A DNA stretch of 10,690 nucleotides from Oehlia diaphana (GCA_003833135.1 QZLH01000865.1:1-10690); one strand, 5' to 3'. Counted from the stretch's first letter, positions 1 to 8,061 are shown. Notes: generated from the sequence alone by a model not told the origin. Translations and numbers: made by a program.

Positions 1-290
1 CTATCCGATATTTTACTATAATATATCGGGTATCTGATAAGTCTATGATATGTGACTGATATTTGACTACCCGATATGTATAAGATATGTACATGATGTT
101 TACAATATATGTCACCGATTTTCTACATTTCTACTACACTTATCGGGCACCCGATATATGTAGTATTGTTAAATATCATACACATATATCACATATATTG
201 CACACATATCGGGTACCCGATATGTACCCGATAACCTTGATTTTGACCAGTGAATGGTACAATTCGCAAAGTACAAAATTGTGATTTTTT
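1..290. repeat. AT-rich repeat with TATCGGGTACCCGATA palindromes
   Basis: This leading stretch is about two-thirds AT and repeats the words TATCGGGT and ACCCGATA at least six times, in both orientations (near 25-40, 69-78, 141-157 and 204-236). The arms form a perfect 22-bp palindrome at 204-225 and an imperfect one at 142-155. A short open frame at 87-284 is only an accident of these repeats: its product is rich in Tyr, Ile and His, has no domain, and spans the palindromes. The block probably belongs to a dispersed palindromic repeat or MITE whose left part lies outside the window. The terminal repeats and target-site duplication needed to prove that are not visible here. Confidence 0.7.
204..225. 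repeat. Perfect 22-bp palindrome centred on GGTACC
   Basis: The 11-bp arms ACATATCGGGT and ACCCGATATGT are exact reverse complements with no spacer. A further ACCCGATA follows directly at 225-232, so the right arm is partly duplicated. Such a palindrome could extrude a cruciform or bind a dimeric protein, but nothing in the sequence identifies a binder. It is the best-preserved of several related palindromes in the first 290 bp. Confidence 0.85.
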
Positions 291-1250
291 CTTGGAATCA
301 GAGTATTCAAGGAACAACGTAATTGCCTTAGTGTTAAAGTATGTGAATTTGCGTCTAAAGAATTAGATGTTGGTCATACATCTGTGGATTTTTCTAAATC
401 CTTTTTCAAAAATATATTTAACGCCAATGAAAAATTTTATGAGAAAATAACTTTTTAGTTAGTAATTCATATATTTATTTTAATTTATAAATACTATATA
501 ATAATATATTTAAGTTCATAAAATAATTAATTTATTTTGTAGTATATTCGCTAAAGCATATAAATGTCATTGTGAATATATTGATCAAAATGGAGTAAAA
601 TGTAACGGTATACCAAAATTATGTGAATTTAATCAAGTACATATAAATTATATAATAAATTCTTTTAAAATTATAATTATTATTATTTAATTATCTAAAA
701 TTTATAATATTTTCAGGTGACTGGTTTAATAACATCAAAAAAAAGTTTATTGGATGTACTAATTGGAAACCAAAAAAAAATACTGATATTTAACAATTTC
801 AAATAATGTTGATCTGGAATTATTAGAAACGATGTTTAGTGAATATTCCTATCATCCTTATGGTATCGATTTTAAGGTAAAAATCTGGTGATCTGTTTCA
901 CTAAAAAGTAATTTTATACAAAAATGTTTTTAACTAAATTTGGCAATTAGCATAGTAGATTTTAATTCTAAATTCGATAGAAAATGATTTTTTATGTAAT
1001 TTTATTTTTTCGCACAAAAATTTTAGCTCAAATTTATTTTTATAAATATTTTTTTGCTGTGTTATACGTATATTTTTAAAATAAATAAATTAATTTAATA
1101 TTTAATTGCAGAATGATGAAGTTAATATGGTAGATAAGTATTTTATGATACGACCTAATATTGCATGATCTGATGAATGTCGTAAGTAAATTAATTAATA
1201 ACTGTATTCTTTTTATTATCTAAAATAATTAATAATTATTGTTTCATTAG

Positions 1251-1505
1251 CATTTTTGCATAAAGTCAAAAATCGAATTGTTAAAAGATCTGTGAGTAAG
1301 AAGGCTAGTGCATGTCCGGTTACATTCTACCATATAATTCCAGAAAATTTAAAGAAATGCCCATTTATTCCAACTGTATCGGTGAAAAAACATAATCATC
1401 CACCTCCACCACCTTATAAAACCCCATATAATATTAAAAATTAACTTCAAAATATAATCAATAATGAACATACTCTTGATTTAACAAGAAGAAAGTTTTT
1501 AACTG
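1251..1505 (+). other. Exon 5 of the transposase: Cys2/HxH zinc-finger-like DNA-binding module
   Basis: This exon encodes ACPVTFYHIIPENLKKCPF, followed by KKHNHPPPPPYKTP. Cysteines at codons 1313-1315 and 1358-1360 and histidines at 1391-1393 and 1397-1399 give the spacing C-x14-C-x10-H-x-H. That order is typical of FLYWCH/WRKY-GCM1-type zinc fingers, which often precede MULE transposase cores and bind element termini. A polyproline run follows the last His. A TAA stop lies at 1442-1444, after which the same frame continues with plausible protein (LQNIINNEHTLDL) to a GTAAGT donor at 1506. The zinc-ligand reading is inferred from spacing only. Confidence 0.6.
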
Positions 1506-1756
1506 GTAAGTTAAATTACACAAATATAAATCATAATTATTTATATAAGCTAATTAAAATAATATAAAATAAATAGGAACAATGATTCAAAACTAGTTAA
1601 ATGGAAAACAATTAAGTGAATTACATCTATCATTGAATAATCAATCTAAAATTGATTATTATATTAGCAAAACTCGATGTTCACAATATCCATATGGATA
1701 AAATATCTTGGGAGTTATACATGAATTTATAAACATGAAAAAAGTGAAGATCCATA

Positions 1757-2224
1757 CAGTCTGATCTCGATGTAATGAACCCACGATGTAACAAACTCTC
1801 AACTTACCGAACTTTTTTTAAAAAACCAGTTTCACAGTATTTAAAAATATCTTGATATATCGAACATCATATAAACTTTATATAACGTATACTGAACTTT
1901 TATTGGTTTACCGCTTATTATAAAACATAATAAAAAAATTTTTGATATACCGATCTCAGTCATATAATTTGCTAATTTTGCCTGAAATTAATTAATTTCG
2001 GACAGAATTAGAACCACTTAATTTTTGCCTAAACTAATTGATGCCAAGACATCTTAATTCTGGCCAAAATTGGGATATTAATTATGTGATTTTCTTTATA
2101 TACTGAACTTTCTCTGAAAAAAATTAGGGGTTCAGTATATAAAAAAAAATTTTCTTTACTGAACTCTACTATATATTGAACTTTTATCTCCAAACCGTGG
2201 GTTTGGTATATTGAGATTTGACTG
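1757..2224. mobile_element. 468-bp pogo/Tc1-type MITE with TA target duplication
   Basis: The ends are inverted repeats starting CAGTC: left 1757-1785 and right 2196-2224, matching at about 22 of 29 positions, with shared blocks CAGTC, ATCTC and CCCACG. A TA dinucleotide flanks each side (1755-1756 and 2225-2226), the hallmark of Tc1/mariner/pogo integration. No transposase frame exists inside, so it is non-autonomous. Degenerate copies of a TATACYGAAC word recur in both orientations inside (near 1798, 1855, 1888, 2158), including a perfect 11-bp inverted pair at 2098-2108 and 2130-2140. They may be subterminal transposase-binding sites. The element interrupts transposase exon 6. Confidence 0.8.
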
Positions 2225-2310
2225 TATATTCGATTAATTCGTAAGTAAATTATATTACGCGTAAAGATGTTAGCCGTAACTGTAATATTAAGACACAGTG
2301 TCGTATGTAA

Positions 2311-2324
2311 TAGGTTGCAACCTA
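2311..2324. repeat. 14-bp palindrome TAGGTTGCAACCTA
   Basis: This perfect palindrome with 7-bp arms lies between the left TIR and the left 19-bp array of the 1-kb element. A smaller GACACAGTGTC palindrome lies at 2292-2302. Neither has an obvious counterpart at the right end, so they break the element's symmetry. Their function is unknown. Confidence 0.6.
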
Positions 2325-2343
2325 TCTACATTAAAAAGCAAAA

Positions 2344-2438
2344 GTTGTAATACTGTAATTAGGTTGTAATGCTATAATTAAGTCGTAATACTGTAATTAG
2401 GTCATAATACCGTAACTAATCTGTAGTGCTGTAATTTC
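2344..2438. repeat. Five 19-bp tandem units, left subterminal array
   Basis: Units start at 2344, 2363, 2382, 2401 and 2420 with exactly 19-bp spacing and consensus GTYGTAATACTGTAATTAG. The array decays toward the inside of the element. It mirrors the inverted array at 3074-3168. Paired subterminal arrays of this kind typically act as multimeric transposase-binding sites; that role is an inference here. Confidence 0.85.
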
Positions 2439-3073
2439 GAAATTAAGTATGTAATTTCGGCCAGAATTATGCACTTAATTTTAGCAGAAATTAACAAATT
2501 TCCTAAAAAGGAAAGTGATATTACACAATATTCTAGTGTCGTTCCCACTAAAATCAATTTTTGTGGAATGGCTATTGCCAAAAAAGGAAAGATCTGCATT
2601 TCTGTTTGGCTGAAATGATTTTCAACTGAAATTACAGATTTAACTGAAATTACATTAATTTTGGCTGGAATTGTATTTCAGAATTCAGAATTTGGATTTC
2701 GGATTTTAGGTGTGACTGCGTAATTTCAATTTTAAGGGGTAAATAATAATAAAATAATTAAAAAATTTTTTGTAAAAAAGTTTATATGTAAATTATGCAT
2801 AAAATCATTTAATTATTACAGATATTATGCTAATTTAATATAAATTTTTTGAAAAAAACTTAAAATTTCCCACCTTCTACCTCCGACCATCCACCCCTAT
2901 ATAATTTTTTTCTTTACATAAACATGTATACAAAATGCAAAAAAAAATGTGACGTGTCTTATGTACCCCTAAAAATTAAACTTACACGACATATAAACTT
3001 TTGTAATTTTACTTTTATAATTTATTACTTTTGGTTTAAATTTTTATAGTATTAAAAATTATGACTTTACAGC

Positions 3074-3168
3074 CTAATTATAGCATTACGACCTAATTAT
3101 AGCAATACGGCCTAATTACAGCATTACGGCATAATTACAGCATTACAGACTAATTACAGTATTACGAA
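3074..3168. repeat. Five 19-bp tandem units, right subterminal array (inverted)
   Basis: Units start at 3074, 3093, 3112, 3131 and 3150 with consensus CTAATTACAGCATTACGRC. That is the reverse complement of the left array's unit. Period (19 bp) and copy number (5) are the same on both sides, which supports one element with symmetrical ends rather than two unrelated minisatellites. Confidence 0.85.
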
Positions 3169-3315
3169 AAGTGTCATAACTGTAATGCTATATGCCGTAA
3201 TATTATGGCATCAGCAAATCAATTACAGCTAACATCTTTAATTACACGTAATGTGTTTATATTACTTTTTTAATCGTAATTTAATTTTTTATATTTAATT
3301 TATTTTATTTTACAG

Positions 3316-4345
3316 GATTTCTTTGATAGTAGCCAATATATTGTTATATGTGCTACAAAGCAACAACTTAAAGCAATTCCTGAATTAACATATTTTAAAA
3401 TTGATATGGCATTCAAAAGAATTCATGGTGTTACAAATGAATGGGAAGTATCAGCATATGTATCACAAATACAAAAAAGTGAGTTAAATTTTATTTACTT
3501 TAATTTATTTAATTTTTTATAATTATTAATTTAATTGCTTTAAAAATATATATAGCTTTAACTTTTGCACGAATATTTACAAATATTGAGATGGCTGATA
3601 CATATCAAAACCTATTTGAAGACTTGTTTAATTGCATAGAAAAAGATACAGGTGAAATATTTAATTTTTATCATATTCATGAAAGGGGTTTAGGATGTAT
3701 TATCGCAGATCAACATAAAGGGCAAGCTTTAGGTAAACTAAACTACAGTATAAATTCAAATTATTTGAGTATAGGTATTAATAAAATTTAATATTTTAAT
3801 TAGGTTTAAATCGATATTTAAATTCAAAGTATTCAAATTTAACACCAGTTGAGCATTTACAACATATATATAAACTTTGCCAAGATCATTATAAGCGGTA
3901 ATTAGATGCATTAATAATTTTTTATAATCTAATTGAATTAATTACTAATTTATAATATTTTATTTTTTTTTTATTTAGAAATATCGACAAAAATAAGTAT
4001 ATATCAAGTGAAATTCGAAGTGCTATGTATTTAGTACCAACTTTAGATACACAAGAAGAAGTATTAATAGTATTAGATAAAATACAATCTAATAGTGAAT
4101 TAGAAGCAGAAGGTAATCATTAAATTTAACTTTTTGTCAAAATTCAAACAAATATTAAAGTATTTTTTTATAGCTTGGGAAGATAAACGTGTTTCATGGG
4201 TACTATCGGATATATCAATTGCATTTACCAAAATGGATCATATTATTTGGAATCAAACACCAAATAATACCAATGTGGGAGAAAGTGCACATGCAAATGT
4301 AAATCATGATGGACGTAATTTATCACTTCTTGCCAGAATTGTTAG
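3316..4345 (+). other. Transposase catalytic core, exons 7-11, uninterrupted
   Basis: Five exons (3316-3478, 3556-3732, 3804-3897, 3979-4112, 4174-4345) join in phase into about 246 codons with no stop and no frameshift. The first Asp lies in YFKIDMAFKR (codon 3403-3405), the second in GCIIADQHKGQALG (3708-3710). The putative Glu is in NTNVGESAHANVN (4281-4283), followed by GRNLSLLARIVRG. This is the D..D..E pattern of MULE-type RNase H-fold transposases, where the three acidic residues coordinate the metal ions for strand cleavage and transfer. Between the second Asp and the Glu lies a mostly helical insertion, as in the family. The core is intact although the exons on both sides carry several stops, so the whole gene still looks non-functional. 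Confidence 0.7.
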
Positions 4346-4862
4346 GTAAAACCTTTTATTTGTTTGTATATAAAACTTATTAAATATTTATTAAAATTCC
4401 TTTTTTTAGAGGATGTAACTTTGATAAATAACAGTAGATAAGTGGAAATGTCTATGAAAAATATAATATTTCTGATTCTTATAGAGATAAATCTGAATTG
4501 GCACGATCAATTTAAGCTGAGAAAAGAGTGGGTAAGTATAATTAATTATTTTAATTATTTTAATTATTTTTAAAATATATTTAACATAATAATTTGTATT
4601 TTAATTATTTTAGCAAAAAAGTGTAAATGTAAACAAATTTCATCCTTGAGTACAATAAAAAAACAAAAAAGTAATTTTCATAATAAGAAAAATGATACTA
4701 TTGAAATTATTGAATCAAACAGAGATCCAGCCATGTTTTGATCAATAAAGAAAAGTTAATACTTTGGTGCAAGAAACACTAGCTATTTGAAAGCAGGCAA
4801 ATAATGAGCTTGAAAGGAAAATTGCACTGCTTGAGAAAAGAAACAGACTCTTAGGTTTATAA

Positions 4863-5237
4863 TTTTTTCAACATGATTTTCAATTACTTTTATAGAGAGT
4901 GCAGCGTGTTCTAAGTAAAATAAAGTAATTTTCCAATAACAATAATAAAAATATATGCGCACATTAACAGTTAATATAACTATTTATTTATTTATAATTT
5001 TATTAATAAAGAACTTTTTTAATTGTGAATTTAATATAAGAATCACGTGATAATCATTTATTTTTACAATTGTACTATATGAAATTTGTTACAATTTAAC
5101 TGTATGGTACAATACAAGACTTATATGTGTATATACAGTATATATATAAGTGCTGTACTGTACTATATAAATTTTATTATAATTAATCATACCGTATAGT
5201 TCAGCTGATCGTACTGTACAGTTTATCTATCTACCTT
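4863..5237. other. Intergenic AT-rich stretch with weak inverted repeats, no gene seen
   Basis: I see no coding frame on either strand. Around 5095-5220 there are TGTAC/GTACA-rich words and a weak inverted pair: AACTGTATGGTACAAT near 5098 against the complement of ATCATACCGTATAGTT near 5186, about 12 of 16 matching. TATACAGTATATA lies between them. This could be an eroded small palindromic element, but the arms are too short to call one. The first 130 bp would contain the 3' untranslated region and poly(A) signals of the transposase gene (an AATAAA lies at 5005-5010). Confidence 0.4.
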
Positions 5238-5450
5238 ATAAAAATCAATATAAAAATGTGAATTCTGATACCGCGAATTACTTTTTATATATAAAATCAA
5301 TATAAAAATGTAAATTCTGATACCGTAATTCACTTTTTATATATAAAATCAATATAAAAATATGAATTCTGATATCGCAATTCATTTTTATTATATAAAA
5401 TCAATATAAAAAGTGAATTATGATACCATATCTCACTTATATAAAATCAT
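5238..5450. repeat. 52-bp tandem repeat, four units, each able to form a hairpin
   Basis: The word AAAATCAATATAAAAA recurs at 5241, 5293, 5345 and 5397 (52-bp steps), with a truncated fifth start at 5443. Each unit contains an inverted pair, AAAGTGAATTC then GAATTCACTTT with variants, around a loop reading TGATACCGC. The unit therefore folds on itself. Copies differ mainly by single transitions and one-base indels. No coding capacity is present. Confidence 0.85.
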
Positions 5451-5592
5451 AGTTTCAGGTCAACAAGTCATTCAGGTTATATTGATATTATAACCTGAAC
5501 TGAAACTGAATTGAAATTGCTAAACCTGACCTAATAAATTCAGGTCAACCTATCAGGTTACCTGAATTTGATCAACCTGTTCAGAACTCTAG
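5451..5592. repeat. CAGGTT/AACCTG-rich inverted repeats
   Basis: About ten copies of CAGGT or ACCTG occur in both orientations. The strongest structure is a hairpin at 5472-5498 with perfect 10-bp arms TCAGGTTATA and TATAACCTGA around a 7-nt loop. A second interlocking set lies at 5540-5580. The block abuts the minisatellite that follows and may be one end of a larger composite repeat whose other end is at 6325-6500. No terminal repeat pair proves that. Confidence 0.65.
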
Positions 5593-6320
5593 TTTTTTTA
5601 ATTAAAATTATTTTGAAAAAATGGTTTTGCAACATTTTTTTGTTAAACTAATTAAGAAAACGTTATGAAAATATTTTTTTAATTGAAATTGCTTTGAAAA
5701 AACTTTTTGCAACATTTTTTCATTAAATTGATTAAAAAATGGTGCAAAATCATTTTTTTAATTATAATTAATCTGAAAAAACATTTCGTAATATTTTTTT
5801 ATTAAATTGATTAAAAAAATGGTGCAAAATCATTTTTTAATTATAATTAATCTGAAAAATGTTTCGCAACATTTTTTGTTAAATTAATTAAAAAAATGTT
5901 GCAAAATATTTTTTTAATTAAAATTACTTTGAAAAAATGTTTTGCAACGTTTTTTGTTAAATTAATTAAAAAAATGTTGCAAAATCATTTTTTAATTATA
6001 ATTGATCCAAAAAAATATTTTGCAACATTTTTTCGTTAAATTAATTAAAAAAATGTTTCAAAACATTTTTTTTAATATTCAACTATAAAAAAATATTGCA
6101 AAACGTTTTTTTTAATATTCAACTATAAAACAATTTTGCAAAATGTTTTTTTTAATATTCAACTATAAAAAAATGTTTCTGCAACATTTTTTCATTAAAT
6201 TGATTAAAGAAATATTGCGAAAACATTTTTTTAATAATAATATATTAAAAAAACAGTTTGCAACATTTTTTATTTAACAATTAAATAATCACAACAGTTT
6301 TAATATAAAACTATTGCGAA
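5592..6320. repeat. 78-80-bp AT-rich palindromic minisatellite, about nine units
   Basis: The word TTTTGCAACATTTTTT, or a variant, recurs at roughly 5626, 5706, 5785, 5863, 5941, 6019, 6178 and 6257, in steps of 78-80 bp with one double step. Each unit also holds the inverse word, AAAAAAATGTTGCAAAA, separated by TTAAATTAATTA. The array is therefore an alternating series of inverted half-units of about 40 bp. It contains no frame and is over 80 percent AT. Confidence 0.85.
6066..6180. repeat. 40-bp sub-array inside the minisatellite, three units
   Basis: TTTTTTTTAATATTCAACTA recurs exactly 40 bp apart, with AATATTC at 6074, 6114 and 6154. Forty bp is half of the surrounding 78-80-bp period. 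This looks like a secondary expansion of one half-unit rather than an independent insertion, and it explains the missing full-length step in the main array. Confidence 0.85.
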
Positions 6321-6324
6321 AATG

Positions 6325-6500
6325 TTTACTTAGTCTGGTCCAGTCTCAACCCGTTTAATTCAGTCTAGGTTAAATCCATCTATAATCCAAAACTGAATCG
6401 AATTGAACCAAATATTTCAGTCTGGATTGAAGCATCAACCTGAACTGGACCAATCCGAATTTTTAATCTGAATTGTCAGATTAGGACTGACTTGATTAGA
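6325..6500. repeat. CAGTCT / TGGTCCAG inverted repeat block
   Basis: The block opens with CTGGTCCAGTCTCAACC (6336-6352) and later carries the partial inverse AACCTGAACTGGACCA (from about 6438). CAGTCT and GAATTGAAC-type words lie between. It is more GC-rich than the adjacent minisatellite and resembles the block at 5451-5592 in base words (AACCTGAACTG, AACTGAAT). I infer a small repeat element or the right flank of a composite repeat. No target duplication is visible. Confidence 0.5.
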
Positions 6501-6507
6501 GCTTTAA

Positions 6508-7793
6508 TATAAAGGATTATTTGATGATAAATATTAAGAATATGTGCTTAATAGATCAGCTGAATTTGAAGAGTCAATAAAACCTAATATAGCCATAAAA
6601 GAGTTATTTTCAGAAATTGTTAAAGTAAATCTTAAACTAAAAAGTCTTGGTAAAATGAGATGTACTGATCTTAAAAATTATTTATGTGCATATGCTATAT
6701 AGATATTAGATAAAACTACTCTTTCCATTAGAAGTAAAATGTGTGAAAATTTTACAACTAGAGAATCAAGTATTTGTGATGAATGTGACAAATTAAGAAA
6801 AAATAGTCATTTAAATTAAGCAACAAAGATGATATATATTTAAATTAACTGTATTTCATTTAAAAATTTTATCTAATTTTTTATGTTTATTTTTTAGCAA
6901 TGAACAATTGGAAAAACCATTCACTTTATTCCAAAATGGTATCTTGAACATCCTTTAAGTAAATTACTACTTAATACAAATCTTAAGTCATTATGGATAT
7001 CAGCTGATAATAGTGATAGTGACGCAAAAATATGGTTTAAGTTAGCTCAATTTGAAAAAGACAGATTATTATCATTAATGATACAAATACAAGAAAAAAA
7101 ATTACAGAATAAAAAAATGACAGGTCTTTGTTACTCTAAATATTTTTAAACAATTTTTTTGTTTATTATCAGATAGTAGCTGTAAATATAAAATCTTTAG
7201 GCAAATATTTGCAGGAATAAGCATTAGATCTATAAGATATATGCGAATAAAAGAAAGTAATATTGTATCTAATGCAGAATTAGTATATGAAAATATACTT
7301 AAAGTTGTCCGGCTAACTAAAGCACTTAATTGGAATGGATCTATTGTTAGGATGAAATTGTATAAAAATTCAGCCTAAATTTACATATTTAGATAAATTA
7401 GATTGTGTTATAGGGTCAACTTTAAAATTATCAGAAACTTCAGTTTAAACATATAATGATATATAATACATAAAATTATGAATATTATAAAGCAAAAAAA
7501 ACTATCCCAACTCAAGTTAAGGTAGTGGTACTAAAGGTATAAATTAATTATAACTTTTATATTTGTATATTTACTTATAAATAAAAATTAATAAATGTAT
7601 TTGTTTATATTTTTAGATTCCAATTGAAAAAATTCCACCTCTTGTAATTGCTATAATGCCAATAAATGGAGAATCAAATGCTACAAAAATATATGATCTT
7701 TTAATAAATGTATTAATTATGTCACAGGATGTAAGTATTAATCTAGTTAGTTTAGGAACAGATGGTGCTTTTGCTGAATTTAATGCACAATGA
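6508..7793 (+). pseudogene. Degenerate transposase-like gene, family unrecognised, SLGTDGA motif
   Basis: Protein-like exons run 6508-6819 (including EFEESIKPNIAIKELFSEI and a CDEC motif in SSICDECDKLRKNS), 6898-7123 (GKTIHFIPKWYLEHPLSKL), 7173-7536 (an approximate DCVIGSTLKLSETSV) and 7617-7793 (IPIEKIPPLVIAIMPINGES, ending VSLGTDGAFAEFNAQ). Introns 7124-7172 and 7537-7616 are GT..AG and phase-compatible. The first intron's donor, near 6830, appears lost. In-frame stops lie at 6535, 6700, 6817, 6901, 7376, 7446, 7464 and 7791, with frameshifts near 7345-7365 and 7466-7480. The Asp in GTDGA follows a hydrophobic strand and could be the second acidic residue of an RNase H-fold transposase (P-element/THAP9-like or hAT-like), but no complete triad is seen. 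I know similar proteins as a multicopy fungal family of unknown function. The 3' part is missing after 7793, where the small TIR element begins soon after. Confidence 0.6.
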
Positions 7794-7876
7794 TTAATAT
7801 GCTAAGAGTTTTTTTGAATTTTATAATAATTATTATAATGTACATTTAAGGTAAAGATGGTGCTGCAAATAAGTAA

Positions 7877-8061
7877 TTGCGAAATATTTGCAATATGTGG
7901 TATTGCAGAATATTGTGAATTTTGAAGTCTATATATTCACAATTCCACAATCCGTAATTAGATGCAATTTTGCAATTTTTCTGCAATTCCGCAAATGATC
8001 CACAATTTCGTAATTAATTGCAGAATTGCAGATTATTTGTGGAATTGCAGATTGTCCGCAA
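7877..8061. mobile_element. 185-bp TIR element built of TTGCAGAATTGC-type words
   Basis: Left end TTGCGAAATATTTGCAAT (7877-7894) and the reverse complement of the right end (8044-8061) match at 14 of 18 positions. The interior is a dense set of GCAATT, AATTGC, CCGCAA and TTGTGGAATTGC words in both orientations, so nearly the whole unit can fold back. It is non-coding. Target duplication is unclear, with A-rich sequence on both sides. It lies just after the end of the second pseudogene and may have helped truncate it. Confidence 0.6.

Larger units (their letters stand above)
2254..3252. mobile_element. About 1-kb non-autonomous element with terminal inverted repeats and 19-bp subterminal arrays
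   Basis: The left end (2254-2282) and the right end (3220-3252, reverse complement) share ATTACGYGTAA and AGATGTTAGCYGTAAYTG, differing by a 3-4-bp gap and a few transitions. Just inside each end sits a five-unit, 19-bp tandem array, and the two arrays are in opposite orientation. Further inside, another inverted pair (2727-2743 with GGGGTAA; 2962-2978 with TACCCCT) suggests a nested hairpin. The only frames inside are short shadows without domains. The element lies wholly within a transposase intron (donor 2241, acceptor 3315), enlarging it to 1075 nt. The exact outer boundaries and the target duplication are uncertain, because the sequence beyond the TIRs is AT-rich and weakly similar. Confidence 0.7.
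302..4862 (+). pseudogene. Degenerate MULE-like DDE transposase gene, about 13 exons, disrupted by two nested elements
   Basis: I reconstruct exons at 302-457, 543-636, 717-876, 1112-1181, 1251-1505, 1577-1756 plus 2227-2240, 3316-3478, 3556-3732, 3804-3897, 3979-4112, 4174-4345, 4410-4531 and 4614-4862. Every intervening intron is GT..AG and phase-compatible; most are 61-85 nt. The product would be a cut-and-paste transposase that binds and excises its own element in the nucleus. Visible modules are a Cys/His zinc-finger-like domain (exon 5), a D-D-E core (exons 7-11) and a Lys-rich, heptad-like C-terminus ending in LLEKRNRLLGL. In-frame stops lie at 1166, 1442, 1594, 1699, 2235, 4429, 4435, 4513 and 4739, with frameshifts inside exon 3 (between 786 and 803) and near 4745-4765. 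The 5' end is unresolved: no ATG is seen, and exon 1 may start after the AG at 300-301 or be truncated by the flanking repeat. MULE (Mutator-like) assignment rests on the order and spacing of the catalytic motifs. A related fungal DDE family cannot be excluded. Confidence 0.75.

Noticed and set aside
87..284. 65-residue open frame
   Set aside because: It spans the palindromic repeat block, has no domain and a Tyr/Ile/His-rich product, and related frames would arise from any copy of the repeat.
2402..2599. 65-residue minus-strand open frame inside the 1-kb element
   Set aside because: It overlaps the 19-bp array and the AATTYTGGCC module, is hydrophobic only because of AT content, and shows no motif. 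A chance frame in a non-autonomous element.
1256..4349. Separate small genes at 1256-1444, 3591-3791 and 4134-4349
   Set aside because: Each is an exon, or exon plus read-through intron, of the same transposase pseudogene. Splice sites and phases join them.
302..4862. In-frame TAA/TAG as sense codons (altered genetic code)
   Set aside because: The remnants also contain TGA stops, frameshifts and a broken exon, and normal-looking terminators end the frames, so simple decay explains the stops.
5080..5220. MITE based on TGTAC/GTACA words
   Set aside because: The inverted arms match at only about 12 of 16 positions, have no flanking duplication, and consist of low-complexity words.
7851..7873. 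Possible further exon of the second pseudogene (GKDGAANK)
   Set aside because: An AG precedes it and the frame is open, but eight codons ending in a stop, with no matching donor upstream, are too little to support an exon.
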